Notes: a model not told the origin generated them from the sequence alone. A stretch of DNA of 64,000 nucleotides from CAZSDU01 sp963662525 (GCA_963662525.1 OY759717.1:3472001-3536000); one strand, 5' to 3'; counted from the stretch's first letter, positions 1-9,000 are shown. Translations and numbers: made by a program.

Positions 1-1
1 A

Positions 2-280
2 CTGGCAAACTTTCACTTCTGGTGCCAGCTTATCGGCGGTATTGGAATGGGAGCATTCATGGGAATGGCCGGATTGCATGGAATGCTTCGCCGTTCCCTG
101 TATGTAAATGGTGAATTCAACACATATATGGTGTTGGCAGGATTGTCAGGTGCGCTATTGTTGGTTGGTTTCCTGGCCTTTTTCTATAATATCGTAATGA
201 GTCTGGGCATCAACGGGGTGATTGGCATCTTTATGCCATCCAGACTCAAAACCAAAGATTTGTTGCCGACAAATGCATAG
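2..280 (+). CDS. Heme-copper (cbb3/B-type) cytochrome c oxidase subunit I, C-terminal fragment
   Basis: The gene enters from the left edge, so only its last 92 codons are visible, read in the frame starting at base 2. The fragment has two hydrophobic helices, one rich in Gly and Met and another around residues 50-75, separated by a segment with 'GLHGMLRR'. This resembles the end of the second-to-last helix of heme-copper oxidase subunit I, where a similar Gly-Met-x-Arg-Arg turn occurs. The family reduces oxygen to water in the inner membrane and pumps protons. Heme and copper ligands lie upstream of the window, so the subtype cannot be fixed. A terminator-like hairpin follows the stop codon. 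Confidence 0.6.
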   Translation: MANFHFWCQLIGGIGMGAFMGMAGLHGMLRRSLYVNGEFNTYMVLAGLSGALLLVGFLAFFYNIVMSLGINGVIGIFMPSRLKTKDLLPTNA

Positions 281-295
281 CTCATTTCCAGGTTA

Positions 296-338
296 AAAAA
301 AAAGCTGCCTCACGATAACCGGGGTGGCTTTTTTTTTG
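296..338. terminator. Bidirectional intrinsic terminator between oxidase and DsrE genes
   Basis: An A-run, an 11-bp stem that includes G-T wobbles (AAAGCTGCCTC paired with GGGGTGGCTTT) and a T-run form a hairpin that works in both directions. It sits between the convergent oxidase gene and the DsrE gene at 351. Confidence 0.7.
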
Positions 339-350
339 CGGTAATTTCGG

Positions 351-704
351 TTAAAATGTCAGCGTTTTGTCACTATCCAGCGTCCATTGGACCAATTCTT
401 TCATGGTACTGAGTTCGGTGCCATCAATAAGCGACAGATCCTTCATTCCTCTGGCTTCTGCACAGGAACCACAGATTTTAACTTTTCCACCTTTCAATAG
501 CACCGATTTAATCATCCTTTCAATATTATAATAACCCTGGGGCGTGTTTTGGTTGGGCAATGCAGCAGTTGCAGCATCGGCCATCAGAAAAATACGGACT
601 TCAGCGGTTTCATCTTCTTTCTGGATGGTCATTGCCATGCGCAGCGCATTGTAGGCTTTCTCCGTGCCGTAAGGGGCGTCGTTGATGATAAACAGGATTT
701 TCAT
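351..704 (-). CDS. Cytoplasmic DsrE/DsrF-family protein
   Basis: This 117-aa protein starts 'MKILFIINDAPYG', the first beta strand and loop typical of the DsrE/DsrF/YchN fold. It contains 'KICGSCAEARGM' around residues 78-89, where the family often carries its reactive cysteine. DsrE-fold proteins act in sulfur relay or sulfur oxidation, or serve as small trimeric or hexameric scaffolds. No signal peptide is present, so it is cytoplasmic. It lies 13 bp downstream of a second, exported DsrE-like gene in the same direction, so the two are probably co-transcribed. The fold is fairly certain; substrate and partner are unknown. Confidence 0.75.
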   Translation of the reverse strand: MKILFIINDAPYGTEKAYNALRMAMTIQKEDETAEVRIFLMADAATAALPNQNTPQGYYNIERMIKSVLLKGGKVKICGSCAEARGMKDLSLIDGTELSTMKELVQWTLDSDKTLTF

Positions 705-717
705 GGGGGAGTAGTTG

Positions 718-1137
718 TTAAAATGTTATAACCTTATTGGACCACTTTATGATGTCATACATGTCCTGCATGGTCGACAAAGGGCACATTTCTGAACCCT
801 CCTTTTTACGGATGGTAAGGCATGTCCCACATGCAAAAATCTTCCCGCCATTTTCAACAAACCTTTTAATCTGGTCGGTTACCTTAAATTTGTCGGTATT
901 CAACGACTCGCATTCAACCCCTTTTGCCAATAAAAAAACTTTAACCGAATCTCCCTCACCAATCGCAAAATTTCCAAACCTGAACGCATTCCAGACCGTT
1001 TCAGGGTCATTGGAATAAATGACCATTCCAATTTTCATCTTTGTATCCGGAATTGATTCTTTAATTGAAACTGGCGTTGTTTGGCTAATTCCTATGAAAG
1101 GAAGAAGATAGAGCAGGAAAAAAATAATCTGTTTCAT
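718..1137 (-). CDS. Exported DsrE-like protein
   Basis: This 139-aa protein opens with a signal peptide (MKQIIFFLLYLLPFIGISQT), so it is probably periplasmic. The mature part, 'KIGMVIYSNDPETVWNAFRFG', matches the first strand-helix of DsrE-fold proteins. Cysteines at 'FACGTCLTIRKKEG' and 'EMCPLS' match the position of the Cys pair in its neighbour. It is probably the first gene of a two-gene unit with the cytoplasmic DsrE protein. The pair looks like paralogues in two compartments. A -7-like TACCTTTG lies just upstream (1165-1172), inside the candidate left junction of the mobile element. Confidence 0.7.
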   Translation of the reverse strand: MKQIIFFLLYLLPFIGISQTTPVSIKESIPDTKMKIGMVIYSNDPETVWNAFRFGNFAIGEGDSVKVFLLAKGVECESLNTDKFKVTDQIKRFVENGGKIFACGTCLTIRKKEGSEMCPLSTMQDMYDIIKWSNKVITF

Positions 1138-1226
1138 GATTTCGTTTGTTTAAATGTGCGGTTACAAAGGTATGTTTTATCAAATCGTTATACATCTAAA
1201 CAAAGTCTATTTGCATTTACGACCAA

Positions 1227-1258
1227 TAAAAAAAGCGTTCAGGCCTTAGCCTGAACGC
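1227..1258 (-). terminator. Intrinsic terminator of the 1283 gene
   Basis: GCGTTCAGG and CCTGAACGC form a perfect 9-bp stem with a short loop. Seven A's on the plus strand (a T-run in the minus-strand transcript) follow in the direction of transcription, 25 bp past the stop of the minus-strand gene. Confidence 0.8.
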
Positions 1259-1282
1259 CGAAATTTCAGATTTGACCGAAGG

Positions 1283-1729
1283 TCAGAACTTGATTTTGCC
1301 TTCTACATCAGCGATGCTTGCATCGAATGATGCCCTGAGAAAATCAATGACTTTTTTGATGCCAGGGGTGAAACTGGTGGTGAAGACATTACCGTCTGAG
1401 TCATTCAGCCGCATAGAGCAGTTGAAATCATTGGATGCCGTCTGGAACCTTTCCAGTTCGCTGCGGGTCTGGACCAACTTCGCCCTTTTTTCGATGACCA
1501 GTTGGAGGTTTTCGACCTTGAGGATCTTCTCCATCAGGGTCATTTCCTTGACCGGTTCAGGAGCAGGAACAACGGGTTTTTCAGGTTCGACCTTCAAGAG
1601 CGGCTTTTGCTCCTCGGTTTTGTTCTCTTCAGGGTTGAGAACCGTTTTTGCAGCTGCAAGAACTGCGTTTTCTTCCTTGGATGCTCCGCCGTTGGTCGGC
1701 TTCAGTACTGGTGCTGTAATCTTTGTCAT
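1283..1729 (-). CDS. Unknown small element protein with Pro/Glu/Lys-rich N-terminus and helical C-terminus
   Basis: This 148-aa protein is not recognised. Residues 1-60 are low-complexity, rich in Ala, Pro, Glu and Lys, and look disordered. Residues 62-100 ('LMEKILKVENLQLVIEKRAKLVQTR') look like an amphipathic helix or coiled coil, and a compact tail follows. It is the last gene of the element on the integrase-distal side. It has its own terminator and a copy of the repeated structured leader about 90 bp upstream, so it is probably expressed on its own under the same control as ardC and radC. No function is proposed. Confidence 0.65.
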   Translation of the reverse strand: MTKITAPVLKPTNGGASKEENAVLAAAKTVLNPEENKTEEQKPLLKVEPEKPVVPAPEPVKEMTLMEKILKVENLQLVIEKRAKLVQTRSELERFQTASNDFNCSMRLNDSDGNVFTTSFTPGIKKVIDFLRASFDASIADVEGKIKF

Positions 1730-1818
1730 TGTGTTTCGCTGCTGCCTTGCAGACTTTTTTAGGCATCTGGCTCGCCGGGGTTTAAGAAAAAATTTATGCC
1801 ACCGGGAACAAACGGAGT

Positions 1819-2054
1819 GAAAATTTTAAGCAAGAGTTCAGGTCATGATTTTATGCAATAAAATCTGAATGAACCCCAAGGGTGACGGTGCCAGAAGGCG
1901 GTCACTCTTAGCGAAAAAGATTTTCACGAGTTTAACTTTGCTGCAAATTTTGAGTAATAGTGGGTTGGCTTTTGCTTGCTTTTTATAAAAGCTGCCCGGA
2001 AGGGATTTCTTTTTTGGCAGGGTTTCTTCTTTGTCCTGGTCTCAAAGAAAAAAG
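1819..2054 (-). repeat. Structured leader repeat, copy A (upstream of the 1283 gene)
   Basis: This is one of four related intergenic modules. It contains a TTCAG/CTGAA stem (1837-1841 with 1865-1869) around an ATTTTAT/ATAAAAT hairpin, a 9-bp stem AAGGGTGAC/GTCACTCTT (1878-1886 with 1901-1909), the block TAACTTTG (1933-1940), and a pyrimidine/purine hairpin (about 2023-2053). The stems recur in the other copies with changed but still paired bases. Each module lies on the 5' side of a minus-strand gene, so it is probably a leader RNA or a promoter-region structure. Confidence 0.65.
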
Positions 2055-2067
2055 CCTGATTCGCGAA

Positions 2068-2096
2068 CAAAAAAAAGACTGCCGGAAGGGCAGCCT
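2068..2096 (-). terminator. Intrinsic terminator of the 2119 gene
   Basis: GACTGCC and GGCAGCC form a 7-bp stem with one mismatch and a short GGAAG loop. It lies 23 bp beyond the stop, with an A-run on the plus strand that is a T-run in the minus-strand transcript. Confidence 0.75.
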
Positions 2097-2118
2097 TTAT
2101 CAGGGTTTCTGTGTTTGA

Positions 2119-2430
2119 TCAGAAGGGAATTTCTTCTGATGGCGTTTCTTTGGAAACCTTCTTTGAAGTATTGCGTTTCTTTTTGGGAGTTTCAGTAGGC
2201 TTTACCGGTTCGTTAACTTCCGATTCTTCCAGGCGGTTTACATAGGCTGTGTAGTCATGTCCGAATTGATCGGGGCTTTTCAGTTTTGCGATTTCAAGGG
2301 AGATGTAGTCTTCATCCTTGTATTTGTGTGAGAACTTTACAAGGTCTTCGATTTTGAAGTTGATCTTAATGATTTCAAGGCCTTCGATTTTCTTTCCTTT
2401 TCCGATGTAGTTTTTTACGAAATTTTTCAT
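2119..2430 (-). CDS. Small protein with SSB-like acidic-IPF C-terminal tip
   Basis: This 103-aa protein is not assigned to a named family. Residues 5-70 alternate short beta-like segments with Gly turns ('GKGKKIEGLEIIKINFKIEDL', then 'DQFGHDYTAYVNRL'), which would suit a small OB-like barrel. A Lys/Pro/Thr-rich linker (about 76-96) then leads to a tail ending EEIPF, very like the DDDIPF tip that single-strand binding proteins use to recruit partners. The ATG at 2430 is chosen over an in-frame upstream start at 2478 because promoter-like sequence lies at 2460-2492. A role on single-stranded DNA is inference. Confidence 0.65.
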   Translation of the reverse strand: MKNFVKNYIGKGKKIEGLEIIKINFKIEDLVKFSHKYKDEDYISLEIAKLKSPDQFGHDYTAYVNRLEESEVNEPVKPTETPKKKRNTSKKVSKETPSEEIPF

Positions 2431-2459
2431 GGCTGTGATTTTTAAGTGAAATTTATATG

Positions 2460-2492
2460 CAAGTGTAATTAAGACCATGGAGGGGCACTCAA
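2460..2492 (-). promoter_or_regulatory. Promoter-like sequence for the 2119 gene
   Basis: On the minus strand, TTG (2490-2492) is followed after 22 bases by TACACTTG (2460-2467), near the Bacteroidota -7 consensus TAnnTTTG, and then by a TATAAATTT stretch. The same two words at exactly the same 22-base distance occur upstream of ardC (4109-4141), which supports function. Confidence 0.5.
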
Positions 2493-2762
2493 GTAGGAAC
2501 TGGAATACCGAACACCTGAAGGATATGCCGGGAAAATTCTTGAATGAGTAGCACTTTCACCCTGGAATGGGATAATAGCTTAGCATAGGAATTAAACAAA
2601 GACCACAGTCATCAGATATCTGTAATTGAATCCGGGAAAAGAAAATCAGTTGGCCTGAATGATCAAAGGAAAAAATACCGAATGGTTCCACCACGAGATG
2701 ATAGTTATCCCGAAAACGCATAACCCCTGGCAAATTAATAACTACACATGTTGACGAGCATG
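2493..2762. other. Gene-free stretch between the 2119 and 2806 genes
   Basis: No convincing reading frame, hairpin terminator or copy of the leader repeat is visible in these 270 bases. Base composition is ordinary. It may hold a decayed leader or upstream promoter elements; nothing specific can be supported. Confidence 0.4.
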
Positions 2763-2793
2763 AAAAAAGCCGCTGCGGTTTCCCGCAGCAGCT
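2763..2793 (-). terminator. Intrinsic terminator of the 2806 gene
   Basis: GCTGCGG and CCGCAGC form a perfect 7-bp stem with a TTTC loop, followed on the minus strand by a T-run (AAAAAA on the plus strand). It begins 13 bp past the stop codon. Confidence 0.8.
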
Positions 2794-2805
2794 TAAGAAT
2801 TTGAA

Positions 2806-3024
2806 TTACCGGTACTGACTGTTGTAACGCTCTTCATCTTCAAAGGAAGCCAAAGAATTTCGGTAGTCAGCCTCATCACATTTCAGATGCCCGGCATGTT
2901 TGCCATTTGGCCAGTAGATGATTTGTTCGCCTTTTTTGATGGGTTTGCCGCAGGTATGACATTTACTTGCGAAGTGGGCTTTGATCTGGCGTGGATCTCC
3001 GGAATAACTGTTAAAATTGTTCAT
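2806..3024 (-). CDS. Small zinc-ribbon-like protein of mobile elements
   Basis: This 72-aa protein carries Cys-x2-Cys in 'KCHTCGKPIKKG' (about residues 21-32) and a His/Cys pair in 'HAGHLKC' (about 43-49), a plausible single zinc site in a short beta hairpin. The C-terminus is acidic and helical. Similar small CHTCGKPI-type proteins are common in Bacteroidota mobile elements, but no function is established to my knowledge. It lies between two terminators, so it is probably expressed as a single gene. Confidence 0.65.
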   Translation of the reverse strand: MNNFNSYSGDPRQIKAHFASKCHTCGKPIKKGEQIIYWPNGKHAGHLKCDEADYRNSLASFEDEERYNSQYR

Positions 3025-3045
3025 GGGTTTTGGTTTTAGTGTAAA

Positions 3046-3078
3046 TGAAAAAAGCCACCCAGGTTACCAGGGATGGCT
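3046..3078 (-). terminator. Intrinsic terminator of ardC-like gene
   Basis: AGCCACCC pairs with GGG(A)TGGCT, leaving one bulged A. The loop is nine bases, and a T-run follows on the minus strand. It starts 21 bp after the stop of the gene at 3099. Confidence 0.75.
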
Positions 3079-3098
3079 CTATTGAATGAATGGTTTAG

Positions 3099-4040
3099 TT
3101 AAAAGGGGGAATCTTCCAGGACAGGCTCAAGGACCGGAACTTCGCTGGTCACTTCGGCTGTGGTTTTTTCTACTGAAACAGAATAGGAAGAGTCAATGCC
3201 CAGGATATGATCGGCAGCCTTCTCAGCCCTGGCAGCAGCCCACATAACCCATTTCTGATTGTCACGCAATGCCGATGCCCATCCCCTGATGTAAGCGGCT
3301 GAGTTGCGGATATCCGGGTCAAGATGAGCGATGCCGGCAAGGAATGATGAACAAAGTTCAGCAACCAGTTCCTCTTTGGAATATGGGATATCGCCAAAGC
3401 TGTTTGACATTCCGTCATATCGGTTGAGTCTTTTAGGGTGGCCGGTCGAGTGACCGAGCTCATGGTAAAGCACCCTGTAGAAGGCTGAAGAGCTTGTGAA
3501 ATATTTCCTGTCCGGAACTGAGATCAGATCGGCAACCGGGGCATAGTAAGCGCGGTCATCTTTGTCGGAAAAAATGATTTCCGGCCTGCCAGCGTAGCAT
3601 TCGATGATTGATTCAGCCTCCAGGTGTTCCTCGTTGACCTTTTCGTCAACCAGGCTTTGAAGCTGTGCGATCTTATGCTTACCCTGTTCATCAAAGTCTG
3701 CCTGTTCGGAGTTGAAGACATGGTAAAACCTCAGAAGGAATGTTTTCTTTGTAAGGCCGGTGACTTCATCCTGTTCCAAGCCGGTCTTCCAGAAAACGAC
3801 GATGGTGGATTTTTCACCCTTGCGAACCTGACCGCCGTTGGAGCGAATCTGCTGGAATGTGCCATAAACCCGGCTCTTGTAAGGATCGGAGGAAAGCACC
3901 AGGCGATTGATGCCCCGGTAATAATGGCCATTCATGCTGACCGGCGAAGGGACCTGCCAGAGCTTCATCCAGCTTCCGGCTGTTTCGAGATTGGCAATGA
4001 TCTTTTCGGTAATGGCTGCGTAGATCTGTGAGTTGTTCAT
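3099..4040 (-). CDS. ArdC-like antirestriction protein (ssDNA-binding domain plus zincin metallopeptidase)
   Basis: This 313-aa protein has the two-part ArdC build. An N-terminal domain (about 1-130, 'WMKLWQVPSPVSMNGHYYRGINRLVL') matches the ArdC/DUF1738 single-strand DNA-binding region. A zincin domain follows, with HELGHSTGH around residues 191-199 (HExxH zinc site) and a downstream 'KEELVAEL'. ArdC-type proteins protect incoming DNA from host restriction during conjugation. The C-terminus ends LEDSPF, resembling an SSB tip. It has its own promoter-like sequence, a leader repeat and a terminator. The restriction system encoded next door makes an antirestriction gene here notable. Confidence 0.85.
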   Translation of the reverse strand: MNNSQIYAAITEKIIANLETAGSWMKLWQVPSPVSMNGHYYRGINRLVLSSDPYKSRVYGTFQQIRSNGGQVRKGEKSTIVVFWKTGLEQDEVTGLTKKTFLLRFYHVFNSEQADFDEQGKHKIAQLQSLVDEKVNEEHLEAESIIECYAGRPEIIFSDKDDRAYYAPVADLISVPDRKYFTSSSAFYRVLYHELGHSTGHPKRLNRYDGMSNSFGDIPYSKEELVAELCSSFLAGIAHLDPDIRNSAAYIRGWASALRDNQKWVMWAAARAEKAADHILGIDSSYSVSVEKTTAEVTSEVPVLEPVLEDSPF

Positions 4041-4099
4041 GATATCTGCCCGTGCCCTCGGGTCTTATTTAGGTTTCTGGCCCACCTGGTTAAATTGAA

Positions 4100-4345
4100 A
4101 TTTATGCCCAAGTGTATACCGAGAAAAATAAATAATGTCAAGGGTGTAGGTCAGATTGACTACCAATCTGAATACACTCGAAGAGCGACGGTTCCATCAG
4201 GAGGTCGCCCTTTACAGTTTTATAGCTGAAAGCGGATTTTTCGCAGGTAACTTTGCGGAAATTTCGAGTTTAATAAAGTGCGGTGGCCAATGTCTTCTTT
4301 TTTGCTACTTTTTTCTTTGCCGCGATTGAAAAGAAAAAAGTTGCC
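4100..4345 (-). repeat. Structured leader repeat, copy B (upstream of ardC-like gene)
   Basis: It contains the stem CAGATT/AATCTG (4152-4157 with 4165-4170) inside GTGTA/TACAC (4144-4148 with 4173-4177), then AAGAGCGAC/GTCGCCCTT (4181-4189 with 4204-4212, one mismatch), the block TAACTTTG (4248-4255), and an ACTTTTTTCTTT/AAAGAAAAAAGT hairpin (about 4307-4341). Order and spacing follow copy A. The stem sequences differ but still pair. Confidence 0.65.
4109..4141 (-). promoter_or_regulatory. Promoter-like sequence for ardC-like gene
   Basis: The minus strand reads TTGACA (4136-4141), 17 bases, then TATACACTTG. TTG to TACACTTG (4109-4116) is 22 bases, identical to the spacing upstream of the 2119 gene. 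The match to a classical TTGACA/TATAAT-type promoter is unusually good for a Bacteroidota genome. The ATG is about 70 bases downstream. Confidence 0.5.
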
Positions 4346-4359
4346 CGGCTTACACGTTC

Positions 4360-6012
4360 CTAGTTTTTCCTGCCATTTCTCCTACCTGAAAGTTTTTTCC
4401 AAATACCACGGAGCATTTGAACTTCTCCTTCTGAAAAGCAAAGTTGTTTAATGAGGAGTTCTTGGTCAACTATGTCCAGAACTTCTTCAATTTTTCGTTG
4501 ACGAATTAAATCATCAATTTTTTTGAAGTCAATCGTATGGTCTTTCAAAAGAGGCAAAGGAATTTCTTCAATTTCTGTTGGCTCAAATGTCAGAACACCG
4601 CCACCATAACTTCTCCCAGTAATTTCAGAAAAAGCAAAAGTTAGTGAATTCAGATAGGAAAGTGCAATTATTTCAGGGTTTATTTCTGTCTTAAAGCGAA
4701 CCCTGTGAATTGTATCTGTTGAAGATGCATTCGTCTGGTTGATGATTAGTTTGGGGTAATCACCAACCTGCCGCAAAACGAAAGCATCAGGAGACCACAA
4801 TGAAGGTGTAATATACCATTGTTTGCGAATCCTGCATTTATAGCCGGATTGAAAATCCATTTCTTCGCCATAGGCTATATAATCACGACATGCTTTGGGC
4901 AGCGAATCGTAATCTTTCTTGGGTGGTAAAAAAAGGTGAACAGGACAATTATCATCAGAATTTTTTTCAAAATCCATATCCGTATAAACAATACCCTTAA
5001 AATGATTGGACTTGCTGACAACTTTTGATGTATGTGATTTGAGTTTCCATTTAGAAACGATTTCTTTACTAAGCATAAAGAAATCGTTTCGCCCTGTAAC
5101 AATTCCAACATCAACCTCCATTATATCAGAGCATGTTTTTATCTTTTTTTCGGATTTAATTTTCCGCAATAAATGGATTTCATCATCGTTCAAGAAATAT
5201 TTTGTCCATTTTTCCGTGGTGTGGTCAAGCGTTTTAACCTGTGTTTTTTGAACATTTTCAATCTCAACCGCATTCAAATCACTAAGATTATTCATCTCAA
5301 GAACTCGTATTCCTTTGTTAATTGTGACATCCTTTTCACAAAGTAGTAAAATAATTTCTTGCTGAATATCAGCAAAAACAAGTTTCTTAAATGTCACTAT
5401 TGTAATCCTGGAAAAAAACTTTGAAAGAAACACTCTTGTTTCGGCAGCGTATTTGACCTGAAACAGTTCAGCAGGTATTACCATCGCTAACTTTCCATGA
5501 CGGTTCAACTTACTAGCAGAGATTACTAAAAATGGAACCCAAATATTTGTGAGTTTATTTGGATGTAAGTTCAATTCTTCCATCATCTTAAAAGCAACAT
5601 CACGATGTTCTTCTGGAAAATTCTGATAACGAATGAATGGTGGGTTGCCAACAACTACATCAAAATGTGCTTCTCCATTTGTTTTGGATATGTAATTAAA
5701 AAAATCTGCATTGAGGATCGTAGTTGAATTTAATCCATATTTTCCTGCTCTCTCCTTTGATTTATCGGCCTCTTCTTCTATAAGTTCTATCCCTTTTATT
5801 AGCCCAAACAACTTGTTGGAAGGAACTCCTAACTCTATAAATCTGCGAATAGCAGATTCAATGAATATTCCATCCCCACAACTTGGTTCTAAAACTTTTT
5901 GAGTTGGCTTTGTAATAGCCCAAGTACATATGAAATCTGCAATTGCTTGAGGTGTGTAATAGCCGCCTCGAAGTTTAATAGAATTTATATTTTCAATTGT
6001 TTCTATTGCCAT
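4360..6012 (-). CDS. DNA adenine methyltransferase of an Eco57I-like system
   Basis: This 550-aa enzyme carries the SAM-binding motif 'LEPSCGDGIF' (about residues 40-50) and catalytic NPPF (about 122), the pattern of N6-adenine methyltransferases. A long C-terminal part with 'GRSYGGGVLTFEPTEIEEIPLP' looks like target recognition. Its start (6012) directly abuts the stop of the 1025-aa RM gene (6013), so the two are translated from one transcript. Eco57I is made of a bifunctional RM protein of about 1000 aa plus a separate methyltransferase of about 540 aa; the sizes and order here match that design. The recognition sequence cannot be read from the sequence. Confidence 0.85.
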   Translation of the reverse strand: MAIETIENINSIKLRGGYYTPQAIADFICTWAITKPTQKVLEPSCGDGIFIESAIRRFIELGVPSNKLFGLIKGIELIEEEADKSKERAGKYGLNSTTILNADFFNYISKTNGEAHFDVVVGNPPFIRYQNFPEEHRDVAFKMMEELNLHPNKLTNIWVPFLVISASKLNRHGKLAMVIPAELFQVKYAAETRVFLSKFFSRITIVTFKKLVFADIQQEIILLLCEKDVTINKGIRVLEMNNLSDLNAVEIENVQKTQVKTLDHTTEKWTKYFLNDDEIHLLRKIKSEKKIKTCSDIMEVDVGIVTGRNDFFMLSKEIVSKWKLKSHTSKVVSKSNHFKGIVYTDMDFEKNSDDNCPVHLFLPPKKDYDSLPKACRDYIAYGEEMDFQSGYKCRIRKQWYITPSLWSPDAFVLRQVGDYPKLIINQTNASSTDTIHRVRFKTEINPEIIALSYLNSLTFAFSEITGRSYGGGVLTFEPTEIEEIPLPLLKDHTIDFKKIDDLIRQRKIEEVLDIVDQELLIKQLCFSEGEVQMLRGIWKKLSGRRNGRKN

Positions 6013-9000
6013 TTAATCCTCTAGTAATTCGTTAGTTAATACTTCATCATTAAGCACATAATTCATTTCTTCTTGCGATATTCCATAAAGAAAATTAATT
6101 TGGGAAATAAGTGATTTGAAAAGTAAATCCATTTTATGTTGCATTACTTTTTTCTTTGAAGTAATATAAATTCCATTATAGGTTGCTTTTGTATCAATAA
6201 GCTTCTTTACTGTCTTTACGATTTCATCATGGAGCTTTTTTTCAGCAGGTTTTGTAAAATCAATTTGTCTGATGGGTAAGTTTTCAATAAACTGTTTACC
6301 GTGTGAATAGTATGCTCCACGGAACTCACTTGCACCTGATTTAACCATGGCTTCAAATAATGGGTGTGCCAAAATTCCTAAGATGTAATGAAGAGAATAA
6401 TTGGAATTGGAAAACAGTGAATAATAAGGGCCATTTCCTCCCCCGGTAAATTGCAAATTGTTTTCATCGAATACATACCCTGGTTTTGTAGATAATACAG
6501 TCCAAATCAACTTCTTTGTGTTATGAAATCTTGCTAAACTTTGAGATCTCCCGTATTGGTACCACTTAGGAGCTTTGCTTCCATTGATGCTTCGCTTGGA
6601 AAGCTCTGCTTTGAAGTTATTCAAATAGACCCAAGCAAGAGGGAATTTCTCATGAAAAAACGCCTCTGAATAAACATCCGCTTTGTCAGATAGAATAGTA
6701 TATGGAAAAATGATTTGAGCATTTGGCCTGACTGTGTCAAACAAACTAAATGAATAATCATACAAACACGGTTTACAGATTGCTTTCTCTACTTCATATT
6801 CAGTATTTCGGTGGTTAAACCGATAAGTTGTTTCTGTTTCTGAGCTTGGCTGAAAAATGTAAATCTTATCGGCACTTGTTTGTAATCCAACTGCTATTTC
6901 AGCAATTGAATGAAGTCGAATAGTGTTAGCACTGATAATTTTATCAAAAATGGTTTGGGACGCTTTGGAAAGAAATATCCAGGGTTGTCCTGTAAATGAT
7001 GATGAACTGTAAGTGTCGAATTCGATAGAACCAGCAGATAGTTCAATTGCGATTCTATTTATGCGTTTGAAAAAAAATTGCTCTCTTTTCTTCTTGTCGA
7101 GGATCAGAATTGCTGTATATGTGCTACGGTTCGGAAAAACTTGGGTAACTCCAAAATGAATGATTTTAAAAATTGAAGATTGATCAGTAATGAATGTACG
7201 AAGGGATTTGCCTCCCTTAATAATAAAAAATTTATGAGGAACAATGTACCCCAGCACTCCATTTTCATTGAGCAAGCTAATTGCCTTTTGAATAAAGAGA
7301 TAATATTTGTCAAACGTTTCTGTACCCGCAACAGTGTAACCTGAAATATTACTCTGAAAGAATTTTATTTCTTCGGCCGAAAACTTCATTATGTTTTGAA
7401 TCCTGACATAAGGTGGGTTTCCAACAATCGCATCAAAACCATTGTTTTGTTCTAAGAATTTAAACTCTTCCTTCCAGTTGAACGGTTTAAGCTTAAAAAG
7501 CAATTCATCGTTGTCAATTGCTTCTGGTTGAAACTGAAAATATGAATCATCAACAAGGGAATTGCCACATTTGATATTTTCATCAAGACTTGGTAATACC
7601 CTTTGTTTGTATCTATCAAGATAGTTGGTTATTGATCCTGAATTTTCTCCTTCTAAAAGTTTCAACAGTAAACTGAACTTGCTTACCTCAACCGCATATG
7701 GATTAATGTCAACACCAAAAATATTGGAAACAAGGATTTGATGTTTAGCTTTTAATGTAAGTTGATAAGAGCCATCAAAAAGTCGGTAAATTAATTCAGC
7801 ATCATTCACCCCGGACGCTACAAATAGCAGGGTGATTTTCTCAAAGAGGTAATCATAGACAGAAATAAGGAAAGTCCCTGATCCACAACAAATATCAGCT
7901 AACTTTAAATGCTGAATTTGCTCAAGAGTTTTCCCTTCAAATAAGGGTGCAAGTGTTTCTTTAACAATGTTTTGAACTATTAAATTTGGGGTTGGCACCA
8001 CACCACTTGATGCTGCAACTTCTGGTTCTTCAACGATTGAAATTTGCGTTTCGTTTACAATTGAAATCTTGCTCCCTAAATATCGTTCGTATATTTGGCT
8101 AAGGATATTAGGGTCAACAACGGAAAAGTTATAAGGACTTTGCGGATAATAGAGTTGGTTGAAAATATCGATAAGAATCCCGGAATTGAGTTTGATTTTT
8201 AAGGAAAAAATATCTTCAATAAAATCAAAAAGTCCAGAATTGTACTTTTTATCAGATTTTATGAAAACCTGTTTGAGTTCATCATAGCTTGCTATATGTT
8301 TAAGAGTTTCAAATTTCTCTATCTCTCTGTCTTCGCAAATTCTTAAAAACACTATCCGATTAAGCAAGCGCTGAATCAAAAAATTAATATCCTCATTGTT
8401 GAACCCTTTATTGTTTGCGATAATATCATTTGCCAAACTCTGTCGCCAGCTTTCAATTTGTTTGAGAAAATAATCATCGAAAGGGGTTGTTTCCTTTTTT
8501 GTTACTTCAAAATATTCATCAATAATTCCTGAGGATACAGAATGAAATGATAGGAGTTGATATAGCGCATCAAAATTGGTAATAAAATGAGTGTAGTGAA
8601 AGGATTGATACCTTGCAACATTTGCATGATCTTCAGCATTTGGTTTGTGCCTACAATCATAAATTAATAATTCCTCAAAGTTGGTTAGAACTGAAATATC
8701 AAGATTAGCATTCCAACCATATCTCCGAATCTGAAATGCAGGCCTATTGTTATTGTTAATGTCAATGGAAACCTTCTTAGCTTCAATGAATAATTTTCTT
8801 ATACCTTGAATCCTAAGTGTGTAATCCGGATTCTTTTTGGTAATAGAATCTTCTTCTTCTACATCGATACTTTCTTCTTGAATAACGTCACGTAGGAATT
8901 GAGATTTGGTTTCCTCATTATCCACATCCCAACCAAAGGTTTTTAAGAGTGGGTTCAGAAAATCCACCCTCAATTGTGCTTCACTGTATCTAGGAGTTTT

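Noticed and set aside
1272..1820. 182-codon plus-strand open frame across the 1283 gene
   Set aside because: It runs antisense to a gene with its own terminator and leader, and crosses the leader boundary. Its composition is Ser/Phe/Leu-rich, as expected of an antisense shadow.
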